Shown: in pieces, positions 9,869 to 20,034 of the stretch | Position numbering within the stretch: position 1 is the stretch's first letter | Layout: the number at the start of each line of letters is the position of its first letter | Origin: Alopecurus myosuroides | Lineage: Eukaryota > Streptophyta > Magnoliopsida > Poales > Poaceae | Assembly (NCBI GenBank): GCA_028641055.1 | Contig: CM054062.1 | Span: 184,449,958-184,513,957 of the forward strand | Direction: 5' to 3' | Length of the DNA stretch: 64,000 nucleotides | Made by a program: the position numbers and the translations under genes | The notes under the pieces: generated by a model | What the model was told of the DNA's origin: nothing | What the model saw: only the letters and a program-made list of their open reading frames with translations | The model's database searches: none

Positions 9869-12800
9869 GTTGGCGCCCACCGTGGGGCCTGCGTCCAAAG
9901 GTGTTTACATCACGGGAGAAGCTCGGAAGGGCATGGAGAATCTTGTCATTGGCGAAATCTACATCAACCACGAAGAAGAAAAGTTGGTGGACGATTCCGG
10001 CTGGGGGCCAGAATCGGATCACCTCGAGTCCGGATTTATATTGACGATCGGCCGGATCAACATCTTCGTCGGCACGGTACGAACGACTAACTTAAAAGGA
10101 CAATATCATGTGCATACTACAGGAACTTCTAGCAGGAACAAAGAGACATCAAAGCAAGCGGCAAATTCGGTTTCATCAGCCGCGCCGGGATATCTTAGAT
10201 GGGCAGAACAAGAGATAACGTGGAGTAGAAGAGATCATCCGGAAAAAGTGGAGCGTCCAGGAGTCTTGGCGTTGGTGGTTGCTCCACAGGTTAATGGTTA
10301 CGAGCTGAAGAAGGTCCTGATGGACGGTGGAAGTAGCATCAACATCCTTTATTGGGAGACCTTCTTACGGATGAGTCTCAAAGAGTCCCAGCTGCAGAAA
10401 AGTTCGACAATCTTTCACGGGATCGTACCGGGTCACTCGGCGAGCCCCGAGGGAAGGATCACCTTGGAAGTTGCTTTTGGGGAATCGACGGATAATTATC
10501 GAGTGGAGTGGCTCACGTTCGAGGTGGTCAAGTTGCGCAGTCCTTACCACACGCTGTTGGGGAGGCCGGCTTACGCCCAATTCATGGCTAGGCCGTGCTA
10601 CGTGTATTTGCAGCTGAAAATCCCGGGTCCTAAACGGACTATCACTATACATGGGAACCGGGATATAGCGGCCGAGTGCGACGAAGGAGATTCAGTTATG
10701 GCCGAGCAGGCATGCAGGAAGGAAGAGCTCGAATATTACCGGTCTCAAGTAAATCCGGACGATAGAACAGCCTTGAAAAAGCCGAATACTGAGGATGAGA
10801 GAGCAAAATTCAAGGCAGCGCAAGACACCAAGAAGATAGATTTTGTCGAAGGGGATTCTACTAAGCAGGTTACCATAGGGTCTAACCTGGGAAAAGAGCA
10901 GGAGGGAGCGCTTGTGGAGTTCATTCGCTCGAATGCAGATGTGTTTGCCTGGACACCTAGCGACATGCCGGGTATCCCTACAGAATTGGCTGAGCACAGT
11001 TTGCATGTGGATCCCAAGTCCAGGCCCGTGAAACAAGGTTTGAGGAAAATGAATGAGGAAAGAAGGAAAGCTATAGGCGAAGAGATCGCTCGGCTATTGG
11101 CAGCCGGCTTTATCATGGAAGTATTTCACCCGGATTGGTTGGCTAACCCGGTTCTGGTGATGAAAAAGACCAACGAGTGGAGGATGTGCATTGACTTCAC
11201 TAGTCTCAACAAGCATTGCCCAAAGGATCCGTTCGCGCTCCCAAGGATAGATCAGATTATAGACGCAGTAGCTGGAAGCGATCTGTTATGCTTCCTGGAT
11301 GCATATTCCGGGTATCATCAGATTAAGCTCAAAAGGGAGGATTGGGAGAAAACATCATTCATAACCCCGTTTGGGGCCTTTTGTTATAAAACTATGACGT
11401 TTGGGTTGAAGAACGCTGGCGCAACTTACCAACGGTGTATTCAAAAGTGCTTTGAGGACCAAATCGGACGTAACGTCCATGCTTATGTGGATGACGTGGT
11501 CATCAAGACTAGGAAGGCGGAGACATTTATCGATGATCTAAAGGAGACATTCAAAAACCTGAGGAGGTACCAGATGAAGCTTAATCCAACGAAGTGCGTG
11601 TTCGGAGTTCCGGCTGGGAAATTACTCGGCTTCATAGTTTCCGAGAGAGGAATTGAGGCAAATCCAGATAAAATCAAGGCAATCCAGAGTTTGAAAAAGC
11701 CGGAAAACTTGAAGCATGTTCAAAAGCTCACGGGCTGTGTAGCAGCCTTGAGCCGATTCATATCTAGACTCGGAGAAAAAGCAATACCCTTGTATCGGCT
11801 CTTGCGGAAATCGGATAAATTCGTATGGGACGAAGAGGCAGATGAAGCGTTTGAAGCACTAAAGAAGCAATTATCTGAAGCACCAGTACTAGCGGCGCCG
11901 GGTCCTAAAGAGCCTATGTTGCTATACGTGGCAGCTGGCCCCCGAGCCGTTAGCGCAGTGGTTGTCGTGGAACGCAAAGAGGACGGGAAAGGTTACCCGG
12001 TTCAGAGGCCGGTTTATTACGTCAGTGAGGTATTATCAGAAGCAAAGCAGCGCTATCCGCATTGGCAAAAGTTGGTGTTCGGGGTATTTATGGCTAGCCG
12101 GAAGTTGAAGCCGTATTTCCAAGAGCATCCGATAACAGTGGTTAGTTCAATACCAATGTCGGATATCATCAGAAACTCGGACGCGACGGGAAGAATAGCC
12201 AAATGGGCGATAGAGATGGGGGATTATCATATCAACTACGAACCCAGGTCAGCAATCAAGTCTCAAGCTTTAGTTGATTTCGTTAACGACTGGACACATA
12301 CAGGCATGACTGCAACGGTTCCAAATTCCGAGTCATGGATCATGCACTTCGACGGATCAAAGCAGTACGAGGGATCAGGAGCTGGGGTGGTGCTAACATC
12401 ACCCAAAGGGGACAAATTGAGTTACGTGCTACAAATTCACTTCGACTGTTCCAACAACGTGGCCGAGTATGAGGCCCTATTGCATGGCTTAAAGGTAGCC
12501 AAAGAGATGAACATCAAGAGGATACGGTGCTTCGGAGATTCGGACCTTGTGGTACAGCAGGTGTCAGGAACGTGGGACAGAAAGGACGCAACTATGGCGG
12601 CATACCGCAGGGAAGTTGATAGGGTAGCAGGATGTTTTTCCGGGTATGAGGTGGAGCATATAGACAGAAGAAAGAACGAGGCAGCCGACGCCCTCGCCAG
12701 ACTCGGCTCGCGTAGAGAGCCGGTTCCACCTAACGTTTTCCTGGACGAATTATGGCGACCATCAGTTAAAATCGAGTCAGAGGAGGAATTGGCAAATCAA

Positions 12801-13019
12801 GACTCGGATTCAGGGCTCGTAGCCACTGTACGTACTATTCCCGAGTGGACAGAACCGTTTTTGGCCTACCTATCACGACGCGAGTTACCACAACAGGAGG
12901 TATTAGCAAGGCAAATTTTGAGGCGAGCAAAGGGGTACTCTATCATCAATGGGGAATTGTACAAAAGAAGTGCAGCAGGAGTCTTTTTGCGCTACGTAGC
13001 GCCGGAAGAAGGCAGATAG
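9744..13019 (+). CDS. Tat element pol: protease, RT, RNase H and second RNase H
   Basis: A 1091-codon open frame that starts inside the LTR; the true start is probably after the primer site (TGGCGCCCACCGTGGGG, 9871-9887). A short gag/linker remnant is followed by a protease-like DGGSSINIL (residues about 192-200) and LLGRPAYAQF. RT follows (about 440-640) with MCIDFTSLNKHCPKD, CFLDAYSGYHQI and the catalytic AYVDDVVIKT. A gypsy RNase H with weak active-site match lies at about 730-850. A second RNase H (about 865-995) keeps D-E-D-D: HFDGSKQ, AEYEALLHGL, GDSDLV and EAADALARLG. No capsid domain or zinc knuckle is present. It ends at an in-frame TAG (13017-13019) before the integrase. Confidence 0.93.
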   Translation: MPAVRSSCTMSSLELNPLPNACVDLPQDQLPLVTSAVIIPRQLAPTVGPASKGVYITGEARKGMENLVIGEIYINHEEEKLVDDSGWGPESDHLESGFILTIGRINIFVGTVRTTNLKGQYHVHTTGTSSRNKETSKQAANSVSSAAPGYLRWAEQEITWSRRDHPEKVERPGVLALVVAPQVNGYELKKVLMDGGSSINILYWETFLRMSLKESQLQKSSTIFHGIVPGHSASPEGRITLEVAFGESTDNYRVEWLTFEVVKLRSPYHTLLGRPAYAQFMARPCYVYLQLKIPGPKRTITIHGNRDIAAECDEGDSVMAEQACRKEELEYYRSQVNPDDRTALKKPNTEDERAKFKAAQDTKKIDFVEGDSTKQVTIGSNLGKEQEGALVEFIRSNADVFAWTPSDMPGIPTELAEHSLHVDPKSRPVKQGLRKMNEERRKAIGEEIARLLAAGFIMEVFHPDWLANPVLVMKKTNEWRMCIDFTSLNKHCPKDPFALPRIDQIIDAVAGSDLLCFLDAYSGYHQIKLKREDWEKTSFITPFGAFCYKTMTFGLKNAGATYQRCIQKCFEDQIGRNVHAYVDDVVIKTRKAETFIDDLKETFKNLRRYQMKLNPTKCVFGVPAGKLLGFIVSERGIEANPDKIKAIQSLKKPENLKHVQKLTGCVAALSRFISRLGEKAIPLYRLLRKSDKFVWDEEADEAFEALKKQLSEAPVLAAPGPKEPMLLYVAAGPRAVSAVVVVERKEDGKGYPVQRPVYYVSEVLSEAKQRYPHWQKLVFGVFMASRKLKPYFQEHPITVVSSIPMSDIIRNSDATGRIAKWAIEMGDYHINYEPRSAIKSQALVDFVNDWTHTGMTATVPNSESWIMHFDGSKQYEGSGAGVVLTSPKGDKLSYVLQIHFDCSNNVAEYEALLHGLKVAKEMNIKRIRCFGDSDLVVQQVSGTWDRKDATMAAYRREVDRVAGCFSGYEVEHIDRRKNEAADALARLGSRREPVPPNVFLDELWRPSVKIESEEELANQDSDSGLVATVRTIPEWTEPFLAYLSRRELPQQEVLARQILRRAKGYSIINGELYKRSAAGVFLRYVAPEEGR

Positions 13020-14127
13020 ATTCTCAAGGAAATCCATGAAGGCGACTGTGGACATCATGCGTCCACAAGGTCTCTTGTGGCTAAAGCTTATCGACACGGG
13101 TTTTTCTGGCTCACGGTCCTAACGGATGCGGAGCGATTGGTAGCAAGGTGTGACGGATGTCAAAGGTACGCTCGCCAAACCCATGTGCCGGCTATGGAGT
13201 TGCGGACTATCCCGTTAATTTGGCCGTTTGCCGTCTGGGGTATGGACATGGTTGGCCCCTTCCATATGTCACCATGCAAGAAAACACATCTTTTGGTGGC
13301 CATTGATAAGTTTACCAAGTGGGTTGAGGTTATGCCAGTTACTAATTGCGAAGCAGCTACAGCAGTCAAGTTCCTGAAAAGGATTATCTACCGGTTTGGG
13401 TACCCCCACAGCATAATTACCGACAATGGAACCAACATGTCCCTTGGTGAGATGGAGAAGTTTTGTGGCAACAATGGAATCCGGCTCGATGTGGCATCGG
13501 TGGCTCATCCCCAGGCCAATGGACAAGTGGAGAGGGCAAACCAAGAATTGCTTCGCGGATTAAAACCACGATTGCGAGTTCCCTGTGTCAGGGCCGCTGG
13601 TGCATGGGTCGAGGAACTTCCTTCTGTGGTTTGGGGTATCAACACTACACCTAACAGATCCACTTAGATGACACCCTTCTTCATGGTCTATGGTGCGGAA
13701 GCAGTGTTACCAAGTGATATTATTCACGATTCGCCTAGAGTATCAGCTTACGTCGAAGTAGAGAACGAAAAAAACCCGGCAGGACGCCGTAGATATGTTA
13801 GAAGAGCAAAGAGAACAAGCCCTGGAAAGATCAGCCATATATCAGCAAGATCTACGGAGGTATCATAGCCGGCGTGTGAAGACCCGGGTATTCCAGGAAG
13901 GAGACTTGGTTCTGCGTCTGGTACAGTCAAACGAAGGAAAACACAAATTATCACCACCATGGGAAGGACCATTTATCATAAGCCGGAGCCTACATAACGG
14001 ATCATATTATTTGATAGATGCAAGGGAAGAGTCGGCTACAGTCAATGACACCGCACACACCACTTCATCTATGCAAGAAAGAGATAGACCATGGAACGTG
14101 GCTCAGCTGCGTCCGTATTATACTTAG
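13020..14127 (+). pseudogene. Tat element integrase (broken)
   Basis: Same frame as pol, after its TAG. The zinc-binding region is intact (HEGDCGHH then CDGCQRYA). The catalytic core has MDMVGPF (D), IITDNGTNM (D) and ANGQVERANQEL (E), so all three acidic residues remain. A second TAG (13665-13667) falls just before TPFFMVYGAEAVLP. A frameshift near 13775-13795 separates the C-terminal domain, which reads as LPPWEGPFIIS-type sequence (about 13950-13990) to the stop at 14125. Integrase would insert the cDNA. With two stops and one frameshift this copy would need help from another element. Confidence 0.9.
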
Positions 14128-15232
14128 TAAAGACTATATTGGCAAGTGGAATTGCACGATGTAATAGGCAGCAGGTTTTCTGACGTACTCTTTTCCTATC
14201 CAGGGCACCTTTGGGGACTGGACGGGTTTTTAATGAGGCGGCTTGCTGACCTACATTTTTCATATCAAGTAAAGAGATGGTTATCAAGAAAAGAGATGGT
14301 TGTTATCAGTTTTTCATATCAAGTAAAGAGATGGTTATCAAGAAAAGAGATGGTTGTTATCAGGTTATGTATTCTCAGTACGATGCGTATATCTAGGTCT
14401 TGGGGGCTGGTCGCTTAAATAGCACAGTTACAAACTCAAAGACCCGGCCATGATGCCTATGAGTTATAAGGGCCGATTACTCGCAAACGAGTACGGCTAC
14501 AATCTTATAACCGGACAAAGAAGTCCAAATTTCTTGGCTACTCTTACTTAAGCTCGATGTGACTCGCATTAAAGTGGCATGATTTGTTCGCTTACGATGG
14601 CAGTTAGTCATGAAACCCGACGGGAATTGGCTGGCTACGTCTTCGTATTGATGTAACAACATGGTATCCACGCGAAAGCCGGCTTACAGTACAAGACAGT
14701 CAAAAGGGTCATCTAAACCACAAGTTATGCAGAGTACAAGGCTGAATAGCTGGAAACTCAATGACTATTAAGCATAACTTCAAAACCGATGTGAAACAAC
14801 TCATGGATCTTTGTGAAAATAGCAATAAGCATTTTGTTCCCTTTTCAAGATCAAGTGTCCTAGGCTCGGCAATCCGGGCCCGGTAGCTTGAAATCTTGAA
14901 AAGAACTGGCTTACTTGTATAGTTGCAAAAATCCAAATATCCGAGTCTTGGGGACTTGGGGACTTCGAAGCAAAATCCGCTTGTCAATACCCATGAGACC
15001 CGGAAATTGAGTTTTCACAAAAGGAGCAATAAATAAAACCAGATATCGAGAACAGATGAGCTTAAACTTAAAAAGGTCGGAACAGGCATCGAGTATATCA
15101 AGGCCTTAGTGTGCATTACAAAATACTGGTGAAAAAATATCAAAGGTGCACAGGCGCACCGCCTAAAAAATGACTGTTTCAAAAAGTATGTCGACCGACT
15201 GACGCTTAAGAAGAGGCATTGGAAACCATATA
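14128..15232. other. Spacer of the Tat element between integrase and antisense gene
   Basis: I see no coding frame. It contains a 54-bp tandem duplication and otherwise unremarkable sequence. This spacer lies downstream of the 3' end of the antisense gene, so it may hold the 3' ends of two convergent transcripts. Confidence 0.7.
14256..14363. repeat. 54-bp tandem duplication
   Basis: Two adjacent copies of a unit containing CATATCAAGTAAAGAGATGG, each with internal AGAGATGGTT repeats. The copies look identical by eye, implying recent duplication. Variable tandem repeats are known in the 3' regions of Tat-group elements. Confidence 0.9.
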
Positions 15233-18200
15233 TCACTCGGCGCCCATCTTGGCCTTACCCTTGCCATCATTGGTGGTAGCAGCAACACCCGGATCGGCGG
15301 CGCCAGCCCCTGCAGGGGGCGGAACGACTGATGTTGAGGCAGCAGGAGCAGAGCCGGCTTCAGCTTGTTTCTTGGCAGCCTCCGCCCTTATCGCAGCAGC
15401 TTCCTCCTTCCACCGAGCCAGCATGTCATACGGCTCAGGAAGATCCGACTTAATTACTTTATCAGCAGAATCATATGCTGGAACAAGTATGTTAACATCC
15501 AGTTCATCAGCAATTACGCTGGCCGGGTAACGGACCTCCTTCTGGACGGCCTGGAAATCCTTTACTGAAAACTTGGATCCGTCAAGCTTGAACTCTGGGA
15601 AGCCGCCAATAAGCTTCGCTAACTCGAGCTTGGGGAGATAAGCTTTCGCAAGTGCAAGCCCCCGGGTCACTCCAACCCGGCAAGATGAGCGCTTCCAGTG
15701 CCAAATCCACTCGGGAATAGTGGATAGGGCGTCCAACAGCCTCTTCAGGTCAACATGTCCTCTACCCGGACACCGTAACTCGTCAAGGATCCATCTGGTC
15801 CCGGCACATAGCTGCCGGATAGCACTCTTTATGGTTTTCAGCTTGGCAATGTCATCTTCATCCGGCATGGCTTCGTCCGGGCCTGAAGTAAAATGAAGAT
15901 ATAAGTCGGAAAACTTTTGCTGTTTGTCAAAAGGATAAAACCGGAGAAGGAAGCATACCAAGCAAAGAACGATAGGTGTCAGATATTTCGACGGAAAGGC
16001 TTGTCAGGTCATCTTCGGCTTGGTGAGCCCTTCTTCGGTACTTCTTCATTAATTGCCTATTCCTCCTGGCTTCAGCCTCGGCTGCTTCACGTAAAGATAT
16101 CTCCTTTTCAACGAGCTTGGCGGCGTCCGCAAGTTTCTCCTCGTATTGAGTCACGTAAGACTGCATGGATGTTAAAAAAGCATTAGTCAGGTAGAAGAGC
16201 ACAGTTATCAGTCATTGGTATAATAAAAGTACCGAGCAAGTCATGAATGAACTCCCTCGGAACTTGGGGACTGGACAAAGGTACAAGCAACATTAATCGA
16301 ACTTACCTCGTGTTTGGTTATTAAAGACCCCAAGATGTTTTCCTCGTTAGCCCTTAAGGCGCGCAGGGTTTCTAGCATCTGGGCAAAAGTTAACTCCTCG
16401 GAGCGAGTCCCGGAAGAGCCGGCAGCTTGATCATCTGGTAGGGGGGTTCTCCTTGCATTTGGAGTGGAGACCCGGACAGTCTGAGTGTCCGGGTTGGGAG
16501 GGCTCATCCTTGTATCTAGAATTTCTATCTCTTCGTCTACTGGTTCCGATAAGGAAGGAGATCCGACGGTTTGGGAAAGTGGATTGTTCAGAGGGCCTTG
16601 TTCCCGGTTAGTGGTCGCATCACCACCAGTTGCGGCGTCTGCGTCGTCAGTCGGCTTCTCCACCTGGAGGTTATCCGTTTCTGTGTTTTCCGGGTCACTG
16701 ACGGTGACCTGAGCGCTGAAAGAAAGATGAAAAAAGGCAGTTATTAATGATGACGGCGGCTTGGATGAAAGTTCGTTAGATGCAAAAAGAAATAGTAAGG
16801 CAAAAACTTACCCGGCATTTACGGTGTAATCCGGTGGGAGCTCGCCACTGGAAGCAGACGAGGTATTCGCAGGAACCACTAGTGGAACCCGGAATTGCCC
16901 GGCATGTGGGTGGTTAGGAGAAGGGTGGCGCTGAGGAGAGTTGGAAGAACGATATGGAGGAGCACTGCCACGAGGGACTGAGGGGGCGGAGATGCCCGGG
17001 TTAAGTGGATCTTCACCTGGGGAGCTCCGAGTTACTCTGCGCTTGGCTGGGAAGGAATCCTTCAAGCATGATGAATTTGATAATTGATGGTTAAGTCGTC
17101 GCATGACGTCAAAGGAGTAAGGTTCAGAGGATAATGAGGAAAAAGGAACCTTGGACACTGTCCCCCTGCCTTTCCTCTTGGCCCCGACTGTTGCCTCTGG
17201 GTCAGACTCGGTTCTCTCCGGGTCGTCTTCATTGTTTCCACCCTCGTCCTCTAGCCCTGCGAACCGGGTGTGCATTCATTGGAAAAAAGACAGACGAGAG
17301 GAAAGTAATGCAAGTAAAAATATGCAGATCCTGAGTGAATACCTTCACTATCGTCAGTCGCCTCGTCCTCCTCTTCCGGGTCTCTGGAGGGGGGGAGTGG
17401 TTCAACTCTCCAGAAAGGGTCATCAGCCTGAGGTAAAAAGATAAGATTAAAGGCTTAGAAGCAGTATCGAGTTGAAATGTGGAAACAAGCTATGAGCGCC
17501 GGGTATTACCGCTGGAGCTGGATTTTCCCGGGTAAACGGAGGTAACCCGACGATGCCCTTTATCGCCTCCAGTTTCTCCGCCAAGAAGCCCTTGATAGTC
17601 TTTATAGTATCACCGGTCGCAAAGCTCTTGGTGGAGTAGCGGAGCGCGTCTGTGGTGTGCCCCGAATACTCGCACATCAATTTGGCGCGACCGGAATTAG
17701 GTTGGATTCGGAAATCGACCCAAGTTTTTATTAAATTGAGCCCTAGGAGGCCCTGGGCTGAGAGAATGGCTATCTTGGCTAGCGAAGGAAGGATTGCCTC
17801 CCTGTCTGAGTCTGATGCGAAGGCATTGAAAGACTCGGAGAGCTTGAGGGGGGCATCTGAGTAACCCGACAGCTTCTTTTCGCTGTCGGGGGAGGTATCG
17901 TGGCAGTAAAAGAAGGATAGCTGCCAATGTTTAACGTGGGAGTGCAGGTTGAGGGTTGGCATCAAAGAATTCTTACGGCGTTGGATGGATACCCCGCCGC
18001 AAGTGAGAAGCGCTCTGTCGCCGCTTTCGCGGCACGGCTTGCACTGGAATAACTCAATGAAAAGAGTCAGACTCGGTGGCATGCACAAGTACGACTCAGA
18101 TAGAACAATGAAGTGGGTAATGTTTAACATGGAGTTAGGCCCTATCTCGAACACCCGGAGTCCATAATGATCTAAGACCTCCCTAAAGAAAGGATGACCC

Positions 18201-18439
18201 GGAGGACGAAATCCCCGGGTCACGTGGTCAACGAAGAAGATTACCTCGTTTTCTTCGGGGGTGGGACGAGTCTCATTACCCGGGACCCTCCAGTGGATGT
18301 ATTTTTGAGAAGGGAGGGTTCCTAATTCGGCTAGCTCGTCCAATTTGGCTTTGGTGGTTGTGGAACGCCCCCAGTTGGCAGATATGGTTTGGGTGGTCCT
18401 CGTCGGAGCCGGTTGTTTTCCTTGTCGCTTGGGAGCCAT
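15233..18439 (-). CDS. Antisense spliced gene of the Tat element (906 aa predicted)
   Basis: Coding exons on the minus strand: 18439-17510, 17427-17343, 17256-16812, 16715-16307, 16160-15959 and 15882-15233. Each intron has GT...AG ends and every junction keeps frame; the exons sum to 2721 bp, exactly 907 codons with the stop. The start is MAPKRQGKQ just after a GCAG acceptor. Residues about 60-150 (NEVIFFVDHVTRGFRPPGHP, YGLRVFEIGPNSML) resemble the plant 'putative gypsy type transposon' domain (Pfam Transposase_28 type). The middle is acidic and Ser/Pro-rich. Residues about 620-690 are charged and coiled-coil-like (EKLADAAKLVEKEISLREA), and the tail is Ala/Pro-rich. Function is unknown. It is intact while the sense pol is broken. 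The exon model is my inference; no transcript was seen. Confidence 0.82.
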
Positions 18440-19140
18440 GGGGCCAGCCTGCAAAACACAAAGAGAAGAGGCGTGTGAAATAAGACCCGGGAATACTGAG
18501 ACATCCGAGTATAAAGGTATCAAGAAGGTGCGAAGCCGAGAACTGTCCGGGTATTGAGCACACTTGTGAAATTGTTGGTCACTTACATAGGGAAAGGTAT
18601 TCGGGGATGACGGATGGTTGCCCATATTTATATCGCAAATGAAATGGCTGGAAAAGGAGGGTTTTTCCGGGTGTTAATGCAATAAGCGGAAAATTGAGGA
18701 GGAACGGATCTAGATGGAAATGCTTGCGGATGATTTTTAAGTAAAGTTGGTAATCAATGAGGGTTGGAGGATCATTTGTGACTATAGGGCAGATGATTAA
18801 AGGAGTTGGCAAGCCTCGAGTCGATCTAATTTGGTGCAATCGGACAAATGACTTGCGGGTTGACCTAGATCCGATCTTGGATAAATTGAAAGTTGTGAGG
18901 ATTAATTGACTGGTTGCGAGGAGCTTACCGGGGAGATTGGAGTCTAATACGATGGCGACGGGCGGCGTGGCTCGAATGAGAGAAACGGAGGAGCAACGGT
19001 GACACTTGACGGTGGCGTAAGGCGACTCAAGGGCGGGCGCGGCCGCTGGTGATCTTGCGTTGGTGACAGGTGCGAGCTCCTCACGGTGGTGTTGCGAGGG
19101 TGTTGGGAGCAAGGAAGAAGAGGGGAAGTTGTGGCGTGGT
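18440..19140 (-). other. 5' untranslated exon and intron of the antisense gene
   Basis: A likely non-coding exon (about 19140-18943) ends CCCCG before a GTAAGC donor. An intron follows and ends at CTTTGTGTTTTGCAG directly before GCTGGCCCCATGG at the start codon. A 177-codon frame (19112-18579) crosses the donor and is probably not translated as such. This model is inferred from splice-site strings only. Confidence 0.5.
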
Positions 19141-19168
19141 GAGAGGCTTAGGGTTGCCCATTAAGTAC

Positions 19169-19176
19169 TATTTATA
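19169..19176 (-). promoter_or_regulatory. TATA box for the antisense gene
   Basis: TATAAATA on the minus strand, about 30 bp upstream of the inferred first exon and about 380 bp inside the 3' LTR. It points away from that LTR, so the antisense gene seems to have an internal promoter of its own. Confidence 0.55.
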
Positions 19177-19553
19177 AGGCAAGGGTGAGCCTATCCTAAC
19201 GGCCAGTAGCCGGAAACCGCGGGGTAAAGGTTATCAGCGAAGATCTTGCGAGATATGCGTCGAGTATTGGGCGAGGCATTGGGACAGAAGAAGGAAAGGA
19301 TTTGCCCCGTAATGACGGGACTGATTATCGAGCATGAGATCTTGGCATTTTTGTTGTAGTCTGGACCTGGGAATTTGAACCTAAATGTCTGGAGGCCAAA
19401 TCCGGGTTATCACATGGCCACCATGGAGTGAGGCCTAGCCGAATATCAAAACATCTTAACCCGGTCTTCATACGCCCGTATGATCGATATCTTTGCAGGG
19501 AATAGCAAGCGCTTCAAGGAGATCCATGAAGCCCAGGCTATTCTGGGGACTAC
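19177..19553. other. Region between antisense promoter and 3' LTR
   Basis: No coding frame. It ends TTCTGGGGACTAC directly before the 3' LTR, in the place of the polypurine tract used for plus-strand priming. Confidence 0.55.
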
Positions 19554-20034
19554 TGACAGGGGGATGCTAACCCGGTATGCCAAGCTCTGAGGAAATAACC
19601 CGGCCCGAAGGATGGCGTGCAGGATTCAGCTAAGAATAAAGAAGCTTGTGGAGGCCCAAACTTGTGGGCTTAACGGCCCGGGTTATGGGCTATTGTAAAG
19701 GAAAGTTATGGTTAGTGCGCCGTGTTCATGTAGGATCCGGAATATGCCTTGCCGAATAAGTTAGGGGGTACGGGTGCTTTATAAACCGACCCTCAGGTAT
19801 AGTTTTGCAGAGAGATCTAAGAACCCTAGCAATATCGTGTGATATCGAGTATCCAGTGTAAACCCTAAATCGAGTTATTGTATCGAGAATAGAGATCCGG
19901 CGACTTCGATTGCCGGCTGTCAGATCAAGTTGTACCATGTCTTCTCTTGAGCTAAACCCTCTCCCGAACGCCTGCGTCGACTTGCCCCAAGATCAGTTAC
20001 CCCTGGTAACATCTGCCGTGATTATCCCACGACA
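19554..20034 (+). repeat. 3' LTR of Tat element
   Basis: 481 bp, the same length as the 5' LTR with three transitions between them. It is followed by the TSD TATAC at 20035-20039. Confidence 0.95.

Larger units (their letters stand above)
9388..20034 (+). mobile_element. Tat-type Ty3/gypsy element, TSD TATAC
   Basis: A complete element with two 481-bp LTRs (9388-9868 and 19554-20034), starting TGACAGGG and ending CCACGACA, flanked by TATAC (9383-9387 and 20035-20039). The LTRs differ at only 3 positions, all transitions; at the commonly used 1.3e-8 per site per year this is roughly a quarter of a million years. The sense strand has protease, RT, RNase H, a second (archaeal-type) RNase H and integrase but almost no gag. 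The other strand has an intact spliced gene. A dual RNase H plus a long 3' spacer with an antisense ORF is typical of the Tat/Retand group. Confidence 0.93.

Noticed and set aside
15219..15530. 103-codon plus-strand frame
   Set aside because: Shadow of the last exon of the antisense gene on the minus strand.
18579..19112. 177-codon minus-strand frame as a separate gene
   Set aside because: It crosses the likely 5' splice donor (CCCCG/GTAAGC near 18943), has no domain and is best explained as leader and intron of the antisense gene.
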